From VXYK01 sp965221585 (lineage in GTDB: Bacteria > Actinomycetota > Acidimicrobiia > Acidimicrobiales > Aldehydirespiratoraceae), in assembly GCA_965221585.1 (NCBI GenBank), contig OZ244898.1, positions 186,001 through 250,000 on the forward strand: 64,000 nt of DNA. Direction: 5' to 3'. The first letter of the stretch is position 1. Every line of letters begins with the position of its first letter. The position numbers and the translations under genes were made by a program. Below are positions 54,636 to 62,840 of the stretch, in pieces. The notes under the pieces are model-generated. The model had not been told where the DNA came from. It saw only the letters and a program-made list of their open reading frames with translations, and searched no databases.

Positions 54636-55706
54636 ATGGCCTATAGAACGATCGACCTCTTTTCGGGAGCGGGCGGGCTAACCGCAGGTTTCTGGCTAGC
54701 TCGCGACAAGACAGGCGCCGAACTCTACGACCCCGTCTTCGCGGTGGAGCACGACCCGGCTGCAGCAGCCACCTACAAGGCCAACTTCGGCATACACGTC
54801 CATGACGGGGACATCGAGTTCGTCGACCCCAAAGTGTACCCGGACGCTGACGTCGTCATCGGGGGTCCGCCCTGTCAGGGATTCTCCCCTCTGGGCCGTG
54901 ACCGCGACCCCCACTCGAGAGCAGCACTCAACGGATTGTGGGAGCACTTCCTCGCGACGGTCGTCCAGGTCCGACCGCGAGCGTTCGTCATCGAGAACGT
55001 CCCCCAATTCCAGCGGTCCGCCCAATTCAACGAGTTGCTCGACCGGATGGCTAGTCACCCGTTCCTGTCACAGTTCGGATACGGCTTCGGGGTGCTGAAC
55101 GCCGCGGACTACGGGGTGCCGCAGACCAGGAGGCGGGGCATCTTCATGGCGGTCTACAAACAGACCGCGCCTTGGCCCCCGTCGCCTACGCACGGCGACT
55201 CGCCGATGTTCGAACAGCCGTACCGCACAGTACGCGATACGATCTCCGATCTGCCTTCTGAGCCCACGACGGATCAGCCGACCACAGCAGAAGACGGTTC
55301 CCAGGATCTTCATATCCGGCGCAACCCGAGGGAGATCTCCCTGCAGCGTTACCGTGCGATCCCACCGGGAGGGAACCGCTTCGATCTGCAACGCAATCGA
55401 CCCGACATAACGCCAGCCTGCTGGCTCAACAAACCCACGGGCACCACTGATGTAATGGGTCGGATGTGGTGGGACCGTCCCGGGCCGACTATTCGGACCG
55501 AGTTCTTCAAGCCCGAGAAGGGACGTTACCTGCATCCCGAGTACGACCGGCCGATCACTCACCGCGAGGCAGCCCGGCTTCAGAGCTTCCCCGACACCTT
55601 CATCTTTGAAGGATCCAAGATCGAGATCGCCCGCCAGATCGGGAACGCAGTCCCGCCGGTGCTCGCCCGGGAGATCGCCCTGCACTTAGCGCACATTCTT
55701 GAGTAA
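54636..55706 (+). CDS. DNA (cytosine-5) methyltransferase, NaeI-type R-M partner
   Basis: 356 residues. Motif I is IDLFSGAGGLTAGF, motif IV is IGGPPCQGFSPLG with catalytic Cys80, motif VI is FVIENVPQF, motif VIII is QTRRRGIFM, motif IX/X is REAARLQSFP and QIGNAVPPVLA. All C5-methyltransferase motifs are in order. The convergent gene encodes a NaeI-like nuclease, so it most likely methylates the same GCCGGC-type site to protect the host (site inferred). Start ATG at 54636. Confidence 0.93.
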   Translation: MAYRTIDLFSGAGGLTAGFWLARDKTGAELYDPVFAVEHDPAAAATYKANFGIHVHDGDIEFVDPKVYPDADVVIGGPPCQGFSPLGRDRDPHSRAALNGLWEHFLATVVQVRPRAFVIENVPQFQRSAQFNELLDRMASHPFLSQFGYGFGVLNAADYGVPQTRRRGIFMAVYKQTAPWPPSPTHGDSPMFEQPYRTVRDTISDLPSEPTTDQPTTAEDGSQDLHIRRNPREISLQRYRAIPPGGNRFDLQRNRPDITPACWLNKPTGTTDVMGRMWWDRPGPTIRTEFFKPEKGRYLHPEYDRPITHREAARLQSFPDTFIFEGSKIEIARQIGNAVPPVLAREIALHLAHILE

Positions 55707-55752
55707 TGCGAGAACCACGGGAGGTTGAAGGCCGATCAAATTGATGGGTTTT

Positions 55753-56793
55753 TCAGTCTGCTTGTCCGGACTCGATCGTGTGTCTGCTCAACGAGAGATA
55801 GAGGTGTCGGTCGGGACCCGGTCCTGCTACTTCGTCGGCTCTGGCGAGTCGCCACCATCCTTTGCCCAGCCAGACCTTGCGCAACTCCTCGTGCTCCGCA
55901 GGGACGACCCGGCAGGAAACCAGCTCCCCCTTCTCCGGAACAGGAAGATCCAGTCCTCGGGCGATGTGGGGGTCGGACTCCTGATGGCCCAGGATCAAGA
56001 ATCCCTCGCGGCCGAGGTTCGCGGGCAAACGCGCATCACGCGCCCGCTTCATCGCGTCCTTCTGCTGCGCGACCGTAACCATGGTCGACCTGTCGATAAT
56101 CTCACCCTGAATCTCACGCAACAGCGCGTTGACGCGCTCCTGGCCTGAAGTGTTCAGCAGGATTTCGCGACGTTTCTCTTGGCTAATACGTCGAAGCAGG
56201 TTCGGCGGCATATCCTGCAGTCCGCCCCAGAGCCAATAGGCGCTGCTAGTCCCCTCGTCGTTCAGACGTCGCTTGTTGTCCCGGTTGTACTGCCTTCGCT
56301 TCGAGCCGGTGCTATCGGTCTTGAATTTGAGCAGTTCATCGCGGATCTGGAGGACACCGGCGGCCCATTGGGCGTCGTCATCGCTCAGCCACACCAGTAG
56401 TGCCAGGTGGTCAGCGGTGCCGGATTGCTCGTGGTCGTCGCAAAGGTACATCTCCATGGGGATCTCCCAACCGCCGAAGTCCTTGGAGAACTTGCAATCG
56501 ACATCGATCCCATCGATCTCCCAGTCGAGGTCCGTTCCGTCGGAGATATCGAATTCGCTTGTGAGCCCGAGTTCCACTTTGGTGCCCAGGTGGGTCTTCT
56601 CGGTCTTGTTGAGTTGTTGGTAGCACCATCGGCGCGTGCGCTGCCCGTCGAGCAGTTCGTCCAGGGAGTCGCGCAGCACCCAGGCAAACCGCTCACGCCC
56701 GTCCGGTTGCTCCTCGAACCAGCGCACGACGCCCGCGATAGAGGGGGCTGGTGGCGAGGTCTGATCAGGGGGAGGACGATGCCCAGTGGACAT
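55753..56793 (-). CDS. NaeI-like type IIE restriction endonuclease
   Basis: 346 residues from the ATG at 56793 (NaeI has 317). The catalytic residues E74, D90, D99 and K101 (in WEIDGIDVDCKFSK and before) match NaeI E70, D86, D95 and K97 with a constant offset of 4. The segment SLDELLDGQR matches the NaeI ligase-like segment TLDQLYDGQR, with Leu47 at the L43 position. NaeI cuts GCCGGC and needs two copies. Convergent with the C5-methyltransferase and 178 bp downstream of vsr on the same strand. Confidence 0.88.
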   Translation of the reverse strand: MSTGHRPPPDQTSPPAPSIAGVVRWFEEQPDGRERFAWVLRDSLDELLDGQRTRRWCYQQLNKTEKTHLGTKVELGLTSEFDISDGTDLDWEIDGIDVDCKFSKDFGGWEIPMEMYLCDDHEQSGTADHLALLVWLSDDDAQWAAGVLQIRDELLKFKTDSTGSKRRQYNRDNKRRLNDEGTSSAYWLWGGLQDMPPNLLRRISQEKRREILLNTSGQERVNALLREIQGEIIDRSTMVTVAQQKDAMKRARDARLPANLGREGFLILGHQESDPHIARGLDLPVPEKGELVSCRVVPAEHEELRKVWLGKGWWRLARADEVAGPGPDRHLYLSLSRHTIESGQAD

Positions 56794-56971
56794 CGGATTC
56801 TTCGGGTCGTCGGCGAAGTCCTGTGGCGGCGCGGCGCCGGATCCCATCGATCTTGTCGATCTGCGTCGTATGGGTTCAGGTCGGGCCACACCGGGGGTCT
56901 ACCTGGACCTTCGTGGTCTTCGCAACTCAGTACGCCGCTCTGACGGTCAGCGGCCCGGGAACTGGCGTCGG

Positions 56972-57385
56972 TTAACCACCGCATTCTCGGTCTGAGATCG
57001 CGGCCTCCCCCGGGTAATGAGCGCGGACGGTTTCCTCGACTCGGTCGGCTACCGACTCGGGGTCCTCGTGCTCCCAGAACCTCAGCACGGTCCAACCCGC
57101 CCGCCGCAGGTAGGCAGTGGTCTCGGCGTCGCGTTCGACGTTGCGTGCGATCTTGTCGGCCCAGTACTCAGAGTTGGTCGCGGGTTTCGTGTGGTGGTCG
57201 GGGCAGCCGTGCCAGAAACAGCCGTCCACGAACACCGCGATCCGGCTCTTGCGCAGTACCAGGTCAGCGGTACGGGGCAGTTCTGGCTCGGGACGGACCG
57301 AGACCCTGAAACGGATACCCCGGCGATGAACGGCGGAGCGCACAGCCAACTCGGGTTTTGTATCACGGCTTCGATTGCCCTGCAT
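56972..57385 (-). CDS. vsr: Very-short-patch repair endonuclease Vsr
   Basis: 137 residues from the ATG at 57385. The signature starts MQGNRSRDTKPELAVRSAVH and continues with the catalytic IAVFVDGCFWHGCPDHH (Asp and His, zinc-binding His/Cys) and YWADKIARNVERD. Ending is RRAGWTVLRFWEHE. Vsr nicks T:G mismatches that arise from deamination of 5-methylcytosine, made by the neighbouring C5-methyltransferase. Vsr genes are commonly linked to such methylases. It is first on the minus strand before the NaeI-like gene. Confidence 0.93.
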   Translation of the reverse strand: MQGNRSRDTKPELAVRSAVHRRGIRFRVSVRPEPELPRTADLVLRKSRIAVFVDGCFWHGCPDHHTKPATNSEYWADKIARNVERDAETTAYLRRAGWTVLRFWEHEDPESVADRVEETVRAHYPGEAAISDRECGG

Positions 57386-57422
57386 CGACCTGCGATTGCC
57401 GGGCGATGAAGCCCAAGACGCT

Positions 57423-57480
57423 CTCCCAGAGCCTTCGGCCACGTTTGAGACAATAGTAGTCGTCAGGGGATCTGTCCGGG
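57423..57480. repeat. Intergenic repeat, copy A
   Basis: About 58 bp that match copy B at 59510-59567 at roughly three quarters of positions, including the identical core GAGACAATAGT and CGTCAGGG. It lies in the 195-bp gap between vsr and the UGSC gene. In copy B the right end overlaps the end of the metallo-beta-lactamase gene, including its stop. Possibly a duplicated gene end or a small repeat element. Confidence 0.6.
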
Positions 57481-57580
57481 TCAGCGTCCCTGTTCCGGGC
57501 TGCGGGAGTCCGTCCGATCAGCGGTGACGCCAACAGGAGAAAATCCAGAATTGGTGCCTCAACTCGGGTAAACCCGCGAT

Positions 57581-58414
57581 TCAGTGATCGAATGGGCCGT
57601 GGTCGCGCGGGTCGTGGAGTTCCACCACCAGACCGGACCCCAGTTCGGCTTCGACGCGATTCTGGAGCATGGGCACGAGCATCGACGACGGCATGACGCA
57701 CTCGGCGCACGCCTGGTCGGGGATGTGCAGTCGGAAGATGATCCTGTGCCCGGACTGCTCGGCGGTGATGTCGGCGCCATCGGCTCTCAAGGCCCCAGCG
57801 ATCACATCCACGACAGCCTCGAGGTTCTCCCGCTCGTTGCCGGTCCTTGCTGCAACGTAGCTGCCTGCTGACTCTGGCACGGCGGACGCTGCGCCGGTGA
57901 GCAGACGCTCGACCGTGGCTGTGACCGCATCGGCCAACGCCTTGACCTCGTCGACGGACAGGCTGGCCACCGGATGCGGAACCGTGGCGAAGGGATATTG
58001 GGCGAATCCTTGTAGTTCGGCCATCATCCGCCCGGTGGCGCGGAACGGCTCGGTAAGGATCGCGGCTGAAGGCAGGCCTAGTTCCTCGAACCGGACGGCG
58101 TCGAGCACACTGCCCGACGAGCAACTGCCTCAATCACCTATGGCCGCGATGATGGCGGTTGCTCCGTCGGCAAGCCTCTCGATGTCGTCGGGCGCCGGCG
58201 CGAAACTGGAGTTGGGCTTCGTGACCAGGATCGTGTCGCCGATGCGATGCCTCGCGGCCAGGTTCTCCGCCACCCGCAGGAGGATCTCTCGCCCGTGAGT
58301 CTTGCCGTTGTCGACCAAACCGAGCACAGCGCCGTCGAGATCGGCGGGCCGGTCCGCGAGCAGGCCGGAGTCAACGGCGGGAGCGAGCGTCGGATCGATG
58401 AGGGTCACGGTCAT
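57581..58414 (-). CDS. UGSC-family selenoprotein (in-frame TGA), with NifU-like C-terminal domain
   Basis: 277 residues from the ATG at 58414 (ATGA overlap with the preceding gene's stop) to the TGA at 57583-57581. Codon 95 is TGA (58132-58130) in the segment IGD-U-GSCSS. U-G-S-C is the signature of the UGSC selenoprotein family, in which U and C form a redox pair. Continuous homology-like sequence runs on both sides: AVLGLVDNGKTHGREILL before, EELGLPSAAILTEPF and VPHPVASLSVDEVKALAD after. A SECIS-like hairpin follows. The C-terminal 75 residues resemble a NifU C-terminal domain (C236-A-E-C239). A two-gene reading, with stops at 58130, would be wrong. Function unknown; probably redox or sulfur/selenium handling. 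Confidence 0.85.
58099..58119 (-). promoter_or_regulatory. SECIS-like hairpin for Sec insertion
   Basis: Ten nucleotides after the TGA codon the minus strand reads CGTCGGGC AGTGT GCTCGACG: an 8-bp stem (one G-U pair) closed by a 5-nt loop. Position and size fit bacterial SECIS elements, which lie inside the coding region just 3' of UGA and are bound by SelB. The loop contains GU. It supports recoding of TGA as selenocysteine. Confidence 0.7.
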
Positions 58415-59493
58415 GGAGTGATTATCTCCTGGGTCACGAGGGGAACACTGCGATCGCGACTCCATGTGGGAAAGAAGGAGGAATGTCCGCCGGCGTCACC
58501 GCCGCCGACCATGAGCGAGATGTCCTCCGGGCCGGTTCCTCGCCGCACCAGAGTTTCCTCATCACCAGGCTTGACCGTCGGGTCCGATGCCATCCACCAC
58601 TCCGGATCGAATCCGTCGACAAAACCTGCGGGCTCCACCTTCCCGCCCCGCTTGACATCAGCGAACGAGCGGGCAGCGTGCTCATACAGGTACTCCTGCA
58701 CCTGAGTCCTATTCCATCCGGAGGTCTTGATCTTTCGGGCGTGCTCGGGCGCGAACACGATCAGGGATCGGCCTGAACTGAGCGAACCGAAGGCGGCCAT
58801 AGCGTCTGCGAAGGTTCCGAGCAGCTCCTCGACATCGAAGGAGGCGTGGTTCAGCACGTTGTGCCCTGACTCAGCAGCCATGATCGTGACCGCGCTCTGC
58901 GACGGGGCGTAGCCCCGCGAGACATGGAAGGGCTCCCAGGGGCAGGATTCCTCGTCCTCAGCGAAGCACATGGCGTACTTGCCCGCCCATCCCTGGGTGC
59001 TCTTGTCGAGCGTGCCGGGAATGGCCATTAGGCAGTTGCGCAACACGAGCCGGGCCGTGCGTCCGATGGTGGCGTTGGCCCGGAAACCTGGACCGAACAG
59101 ATTCTCCTTGTAGGCGACGCCGATCTCGTCGCGGATCGGGCCGTTGACTGCGATCAAAATGGCGGCTCCGCCGGTGCTCGAAGCCACCGCATGCAGAGCG
59201 AACCCCGGCGCGGCCATCGCCTGCAGCACAGCTCCGACCACGGGGAAGTACTCCGGGCGGCACCCCGCCATCACCGCGTTGGTCGCGGCCTTGCGGGCTG
59301 TGACGGCAAGCCCCCGCCAGGGGTCGTCCAACAGTACGTCGTCCGGATCCCACACCCCGCCGGCGAGCATCGCGTCGACGAGAGGTTCCGTTGGTGGGAC
59401 AACCGGCAGACCATCGGTCCATCCGGCCGCGTAGCACGCCTCAATCGCATCCCACGGGTCACTCACCCTTTGCTCACCGTGAGCTGGAATCAT
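58411..59493 (-). CDS. Unrecognised conserved protein of the UGSC operon
   Basis: 360 residues with AGGG upstream of the ATG at 59493. I cannot assign a known enzyme. Notable parts: AAGWTDGLPVVPPTEPLVD near the N-terminus, AVMAGCRPEYFPVVGAVLQAM, ASSTGGAAILIAVNGPI, FGPGFRANATIGRTARLVLRNC, TIMAAESGHNVLNHAS, and near the C-terminus DISLMVGGGDAGGHSSFF. The Ser/Thr-Gly-Gly-rich and Gly-Pro segments look like a ligand-binding site. It is coupled to the selenoprotein by a 4-base ATGA overlap, so both probably act together. Confidence 0.6.
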   Translation of the reverse strand: MIPAHGEQRVSDPWDAIEACYAAGWTDGLPVVPPTEPLVDAMLAGGVWDPDDVLLDDPWRGLAVTARKAATNAVMAGCRPEYFPVVGAVLQAMAAPGFALHAVASSTGGAAILIAVNGPIRDEIGVAYKENLFGPGFRANATIGRTARLVLRNCLMAIPGTLDKSTQGWAGKYAMCFAEDEESCPWEPFHVSRGYAPSQSAVTIMAAESGHNVLNHASFDVEELLGTFADAMAAFGSLSSGRSLIVFAPEHARKIKTSGWNRTQVQEYLYEHAARSFADVKRGGKVEPAGFVDGFDPEWWMASDPTVKPGDEETLVRRGTGPEDISLMVGGGDAGGHSSFFPTWSRDRSVPLVTQEIITP

Positions 59494-59509
59494 CTAACCC
59501 TCCGCCCCG

Positions 59510-59567
59510 CCTCCAGAGTCTTCGGCACCTCTGAGACAATAGTGGCCGTCAGGGGGTCTGGTCGGGG
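59510..59567. repeat. Intergenic repeat, copy B
   Basis: Partner of the copy at 57423-57480, in the same orientation, 2.1 kb away. It spans the end of the metallo-beta-lactamase gene (stop at 59549-59551) and its trailing gap. See copy A. Confidence 0.6.
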
Positions 59568-60904
59568 TTGGCGCTCTCGATGATGGCGGTTGACTCTCGG
59601 GAGGCGGCGGCGTAGATGCCCTTGGCCATGAGAGACCGCTCGGCGTGACGCCGGGCCATGTAGATCTCCGCCCGGGCGCCGTGTGCCGCGACCGACTCCG
59701 GCTCGGCAGTCGCAGCCAACTCAATGAGTTCGCACGCCAGACGGAAGTCTCCGGCTGTCGCCAACTCCTGCGCGCGGCTGATGACCGTCTCCGCGCCACC
59801 GATGAGCCGAACGATCTCGGCCGCATAGGCAGCCTCGCTCGCAGCCTTCAGCTTCGCGGGATTCAGGTCCCACCACCCGCCGTAGAGGCGCCAGATGTTG
59901 CGGACAACAAACTCGGGTTCGTCGTAGATGGGCTGGAGCCACGGTTTCGACAACAAGTCCTCGGACACGTCGACGGACTGGAGGATGGTGTCGAGCGACT
60001 CGCCGTCGTTCATCAACTCGAGCGTCGCATCGACCAGACCTTCCAGCGCAGAGGCGAGGTCACCCAGGATCAGATTGACATCTGCAGCGCCACGAACAGG
60101 GAGGCCGTGTGCAGGCAGCAGAAGCTCGGCCTCGAAGGCCTGCATGCGCCGCAGTGCCCTGGCCCACTCCAGCGGGTAACGCTGGACCTTCTGCGGGTTG
60201 CCGGCGTTCGGGAACACCCATGTCACGAAGTCGCCGACGCAAAGGGCGCGATGCTCTGGAACCCATGCCCATGTGTGATCGTCGGTCTCGCCCTTGTCGT
60301 GATGCAGGACGAAGTCGGTCCCTGCGACTGAGATCGTCAGATTGTCGTGGTAGGTGACGTCTGGCCAGAGCGTGTCCGGCCCGACGAAACGGTCTGCGGC
60401 TGCGCGCAGGCTTCCCAGATTCAAGCGCTTCGACAACCCGCCGAATTGGCGCGCGTTGATGGCGACGTTGTATCCGTTCGTGTCTTCGTACCGGCGTAGA
60501 CGCACTGGAATGTTGGCGTGGCCGACAACCCGTGGCGGCCGGTGGCCGAGAGCCTCGGCATCGGCGGCGACCGCTCCGCTGCCGCCCACATGATCCATGT
60601 GGCCGTGCGTGTAAACGAGCGAATCGACTGGTTCCTTCGACCAACCCCGGAGAGCCTCGGCGACAGCGGCACCGCTGCGAGCACCGCTCGCGTCGAAACA
60701 CACAAGACCCGCGTCGGTCGAGAATGCGACCATATGGGAGAACGACTCGACGATTGCTATGCCGTCATCGATCTCGGTGAGCGTGTTGGTCACCCGGTTG
60801 GTCGGTTCGTCGGCTGCACCGGAAGCGATCACACGCGCCGATAGCTCGAGCGGATCGGCAGTCCGGAAGGCCGTTGCGTCGCGAGGTTTGGGGTGCAGTG
60901 ACAT
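59549..60904 (-). CDS. MBL-fold alkyl sulfatase-like hydrolase
   Basis: 451 residues from the ATG at 60904. The metal motif is SLVYTHGHMDHVGGSGAV (HxHxDH), with further ligands in DKGETDDHTWAWVPEHRALCVGD and LLPAHGLPV. The C-terminal half (LYGGWWDLNPAKLKAASEAA and EIVRLIGGAETVISRAQEL) is the alkylsulfatase dimerisation-type region of SdsA1/BDS1. The family hydrolyses sulfate esters or related compounds to sulfate and alcohol. The SCP2-like C-terminal domain of SdsA1 is missing. It leads the three-gene operon with the selenoprotein. Confidence 0.85.
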   Translation of the reverse strand: MSLHPKPRDATAFRTADPLELSARVIASGAADEPTNRVTNTLTEIDDGIAIVESFSHMVAFSTDAGLVCFDASGARSGAAVAEALRGWSKEPVDSLVYTHGHMDHVGGSGAVAADAEALGHRPPRVVGHANIPVRLRRYEDTNGYNVAINARQFGGLSKRLNLGSLRAAADRFVGPDTLWPDVTYHDNLTISVAGTDFVLHHDKGETDDHTWAWVPEHRALCVGDFVTWVFPNAGNPQKVQRYPLEWARALRRMQAFEAELLLPAHGLPVRGAADVNLILGDLASALEGLVDATLELMNDGESLDTILQSVDVSEDLLSKPWLQPIYDEPEFVVRNIWRLYGGWWDLNPAKLKAASEAAYAAEIVRLIGGAETVISRAQELATAGDFRLACELIELAATAEPESVAAHGARAEIYMARRHAERSLMAKGIYAAASRESTAIIESANPDQTP

Positions 60905-61012
60905 GCTGCATCCTACCCCTCAGCCATCTCGGCAAACTTGGCCCTGCCCGTCGGTTGCAGGGCTGGACATCAGGTGGTAAATCGCGCTGTGCTACCGAGC
61001 CGTGACGATCAT

Positions 61013-61894
61013 GTGTCCGCCGACTCGCGATACGACGTATGGCGCTGGATCGGGCATGGTGGTGGAGTGATTGTGGTGGCGACCAGCGCGGCTGAGCTCG
61101 ACGGGGTGTGCGCACGGCTTCGCGGGCTCGGTGTGGGATCGCTCGATGTTGTGGCGCCCAGCGGCACTCGCCGTGTGATTCGGGCCGTCGTGGACGACGA
61201 ACGGAACGCCGGGAGCCTTGTGAAGTCGCTTCAAGCGGACGGTGTGATGGCGGTGAACAGGCCTGATGGCGGAGCTGGGGAGCGGGCATGGTTCCGCGAC
61301 ACCCGTCCAGTCTCGTTCGGTGGGCGACTGAGCGTCTGCCTCGCATGGTCGGAGCACGACCGCAGCGATCTCGTCGGGCTGGTCGAACTCGGCCCGGGAG
61401 GATTCGGAAGCGGCCACCATCCCACGACACGCCTGATGATCGAGGCGTTGGTGGAGCGGATCTCCGGCGGCGAGAGGGTCCTCGATGTCGGCTGCGGGAG
61501 TGGAATCCTCGGACTCTGCGCTCTGAGGCTCGGCGCAGCGAGCGTGATGGCGGTCGATGTCAAGCCCGATGCGGTCAAAGCGGCCCGGCGCAACGCTCGA
61601 ATCAACGCCATGGGCGATCGTCTGGAAGCGACGCTCGCCAACCTGGGGGAGATCGCAGGTGCTTTCGATGTGGTTGTCGCCAACATCGCCAGAGCGGGGA
61701 TCGTGGCACTCGCCTCGGAGTTGGTCGCGTGCGTGTCACCTAAGGGATGGCTCGCCGTCGGCGGGATCTCACCGTCGCAATGTTCTCAGGTAGTCGACTT
61801 CCTCCATCCCCTCGTTGAAGTCGAACGCACAACCGCAGGCGAGTGGTCGTCGCTGGTCCTCGCCAACTCCGAGCCTCCAGACCACAACGCCTGA
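61013..61894 (+). CDS. prmA: Ribosomal protein L11 methyltransferase-like PrmA
   Basis: About 293 residues from GTG 61013; other in-frame starts (TTG 60938, GTG 60974) are possible as no start has a strong ribosome-binding site. Signatures are the GPGGFGSGHHPTTRLMIEALV segment, motif I RVLDVGCGSGILGLCALRLG and MAVDVKPDAVKAARRNARIN, then VVVANIARAG with the NPP-like catalytic NIA. PrmA trimethylates L11 in the cytosol. The tRNA-Leu gene lies just 3'. Confidence 0.85.
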   Translation: MSADSRYDVWRWIGHGGGVIVVATSAAELDGVCARLRGLGVGSLDVVAPSGTRRVIRAVVDDERNAGSLVKSLQADGVMAVNRPDGGAGERAWFRDTRPVSFGGRLSVCLAWSEHDRSDLVGLVELGPGGFGSGHHPTTRLMIEALVERISGGERVLDVGCGSGILGLCALRLGAASVMAVDVKPDAVKAARRNARINAMGDRLEATLANLGEIAGAFDVVVANIARAGIVALASELVACVSPKGWLAVGGISPSQCSQVVDFLHPLVEVERTTAGEWSSLVLANSEPPDHNA

Positions 61895-61913
61895 CGAAGA
61901 GCCGGCACCAGAG

Positions 61914-61997
61914 TGCGCGAGGGGGGACTTGAACCCCCACATCCTTTCGGACACAGGCACCTGAAGCCTGCGCGTCTGCCAATTCCGCCACTCGCGC
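61914..61997 (-). tRNA. tRNA-Leu (anticodon CAG)
   Basis: On the minus strand: acceptor GCGCGAG/CTCGCGC, D-arm TGGCGGAATTGGCAGACGC, anticodon stem CAGGC/GCCTG enclosing TTCAGGT with anticodon CAG, and a long variable arm TGTCCGAAAGGATGT. The T-loop is GGTTCAAGTCC. The long variable arm marks a class II tRNA, as expected for leucine. CCA is not encoded. 84 nt. Confidence 0.95.
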
Positions 61998-62106
61998 GTG
62001 GCCGCACACCGCAGTGAACGTGCCCCGATCCTAGCGTTTCCGAGTTCGATTCCGTATGGCCGCCGGGTCGTGATCTGAAGGGGCGGAGCGGGGCTACTCT
62101 CTGAGT

Positions 62107-62760
62107 GTGGGCCTACGGTCGGTAGAGAGACGCCTTGAACGTTTGGTGCGAAACACCGTCGGGCGCATGCTGCGTGGCGGCGTGCGCCCCGTTGAGATCG
62201 GCCACAAGATCGTGCGTGAGATGGGCGACAGCCGCAGTGTCGGAGTGCGGGGGCAGACGGTCGTGCCCAACCATTTCCAGGTGACGCTGTCGACCCAGGA
62301 CTTGGACCGCTTCGCAGAGATCCAAGACTCCCTGGCCAAAGAACTGTGTGACGTGGCACGCGACCATGCCCGCGACGAAGGCTGGACCCTGATGGGGCCG
62401 ATCCGGGTGGAGCTGTGCGGAGACCAACGAATCCGCAGCGGCACGATCGGAGTGCTGGCCCGCATGAGAGAAGGAGATGCGAGCGTCGGCTCGCTGCTTC
62501 TGCCGACGGGAGAGCAGGTGACCCTCGGTGAGGACATGGTCACGTTGGGCCGCCTACCGGAATGCACGATCTCGTTCGACGACTCGAACGTCAGCCGGGA
62601 GCACGCCACGATTCGACCCGACGGCAACGGGTTCATCCTCCACGACAACGGATCGACCAACCAGACTCTGGTGAACGGCAGAGCCGTGGTATCGCACCGG
62701 CTCGCCGACGGCGACCGGATCGAGTTGGGTTCGGTTCTGATCGAGTTCCGGTCAGCGTGA
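62107..62760 (+). CDS. fhaA: FhaA-like protein (DUF3662 plus FHA domain)
   Basis: 217 residues from a GTG. The N-terminal DUF3662 region (VERRLERLVRNTVGRML to PVEIGHKIVREM) is followed by an FHA domain: VTLGRLPECTISFDDSNVSR, EHATIRPDG, and GSTNQTLVNGRAV. FHA binds phosphothreonine. In Actinobacteria FhaA works with PknB and recruits peptidoglycan precursors factors. Located just before the phosphatase and kinase genes as usual in this locus; its middle Pro-rich linker is unusually short. Confidence 0.92.
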   Translation: MGLRSVERRLERLVRNTVGRMLRGGVRPVEIGHKIVREMGDSRSVGVRGQTVVPNHFQVTLSTQDLDRFAEIQDSLAKELCDVARDHARDEGWTLMGPIRVELCGDQRIRSGTIGVLARMREGDASVGSLLLPTGEQVTLGEDMVTLGRLPECTISFDDSNVSREHATIRPDGNGFILHDNGSTNQTLVNGRAVVSHRLADGDRIELGSVLIEFRSA

Positions 62761-62840
62761 ACATCCGCTCGTGTCATCGGCGGAAGGTAACCTCAGAGAA
62801 CCGTGTCGGAACAATCGCTCTTCCTTGAATTGGTGCTCAA

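Noticed and set aside
57581..58108. 175-residue protein starting GTG 58108 as a stand-alone gene
   Set aside because: It begins within the SECIS-like loop and lacks a ribosome-binding site; it is the C-terminal part of the selenoprotein.
58130..58465. 111-residue protein ending at 58130 as a stand-alone gene
   Set aside because: The TGA is the selenocysteine codon of the UGSC gene; the next frame continues in phase with family sequence and a hairpin follows.
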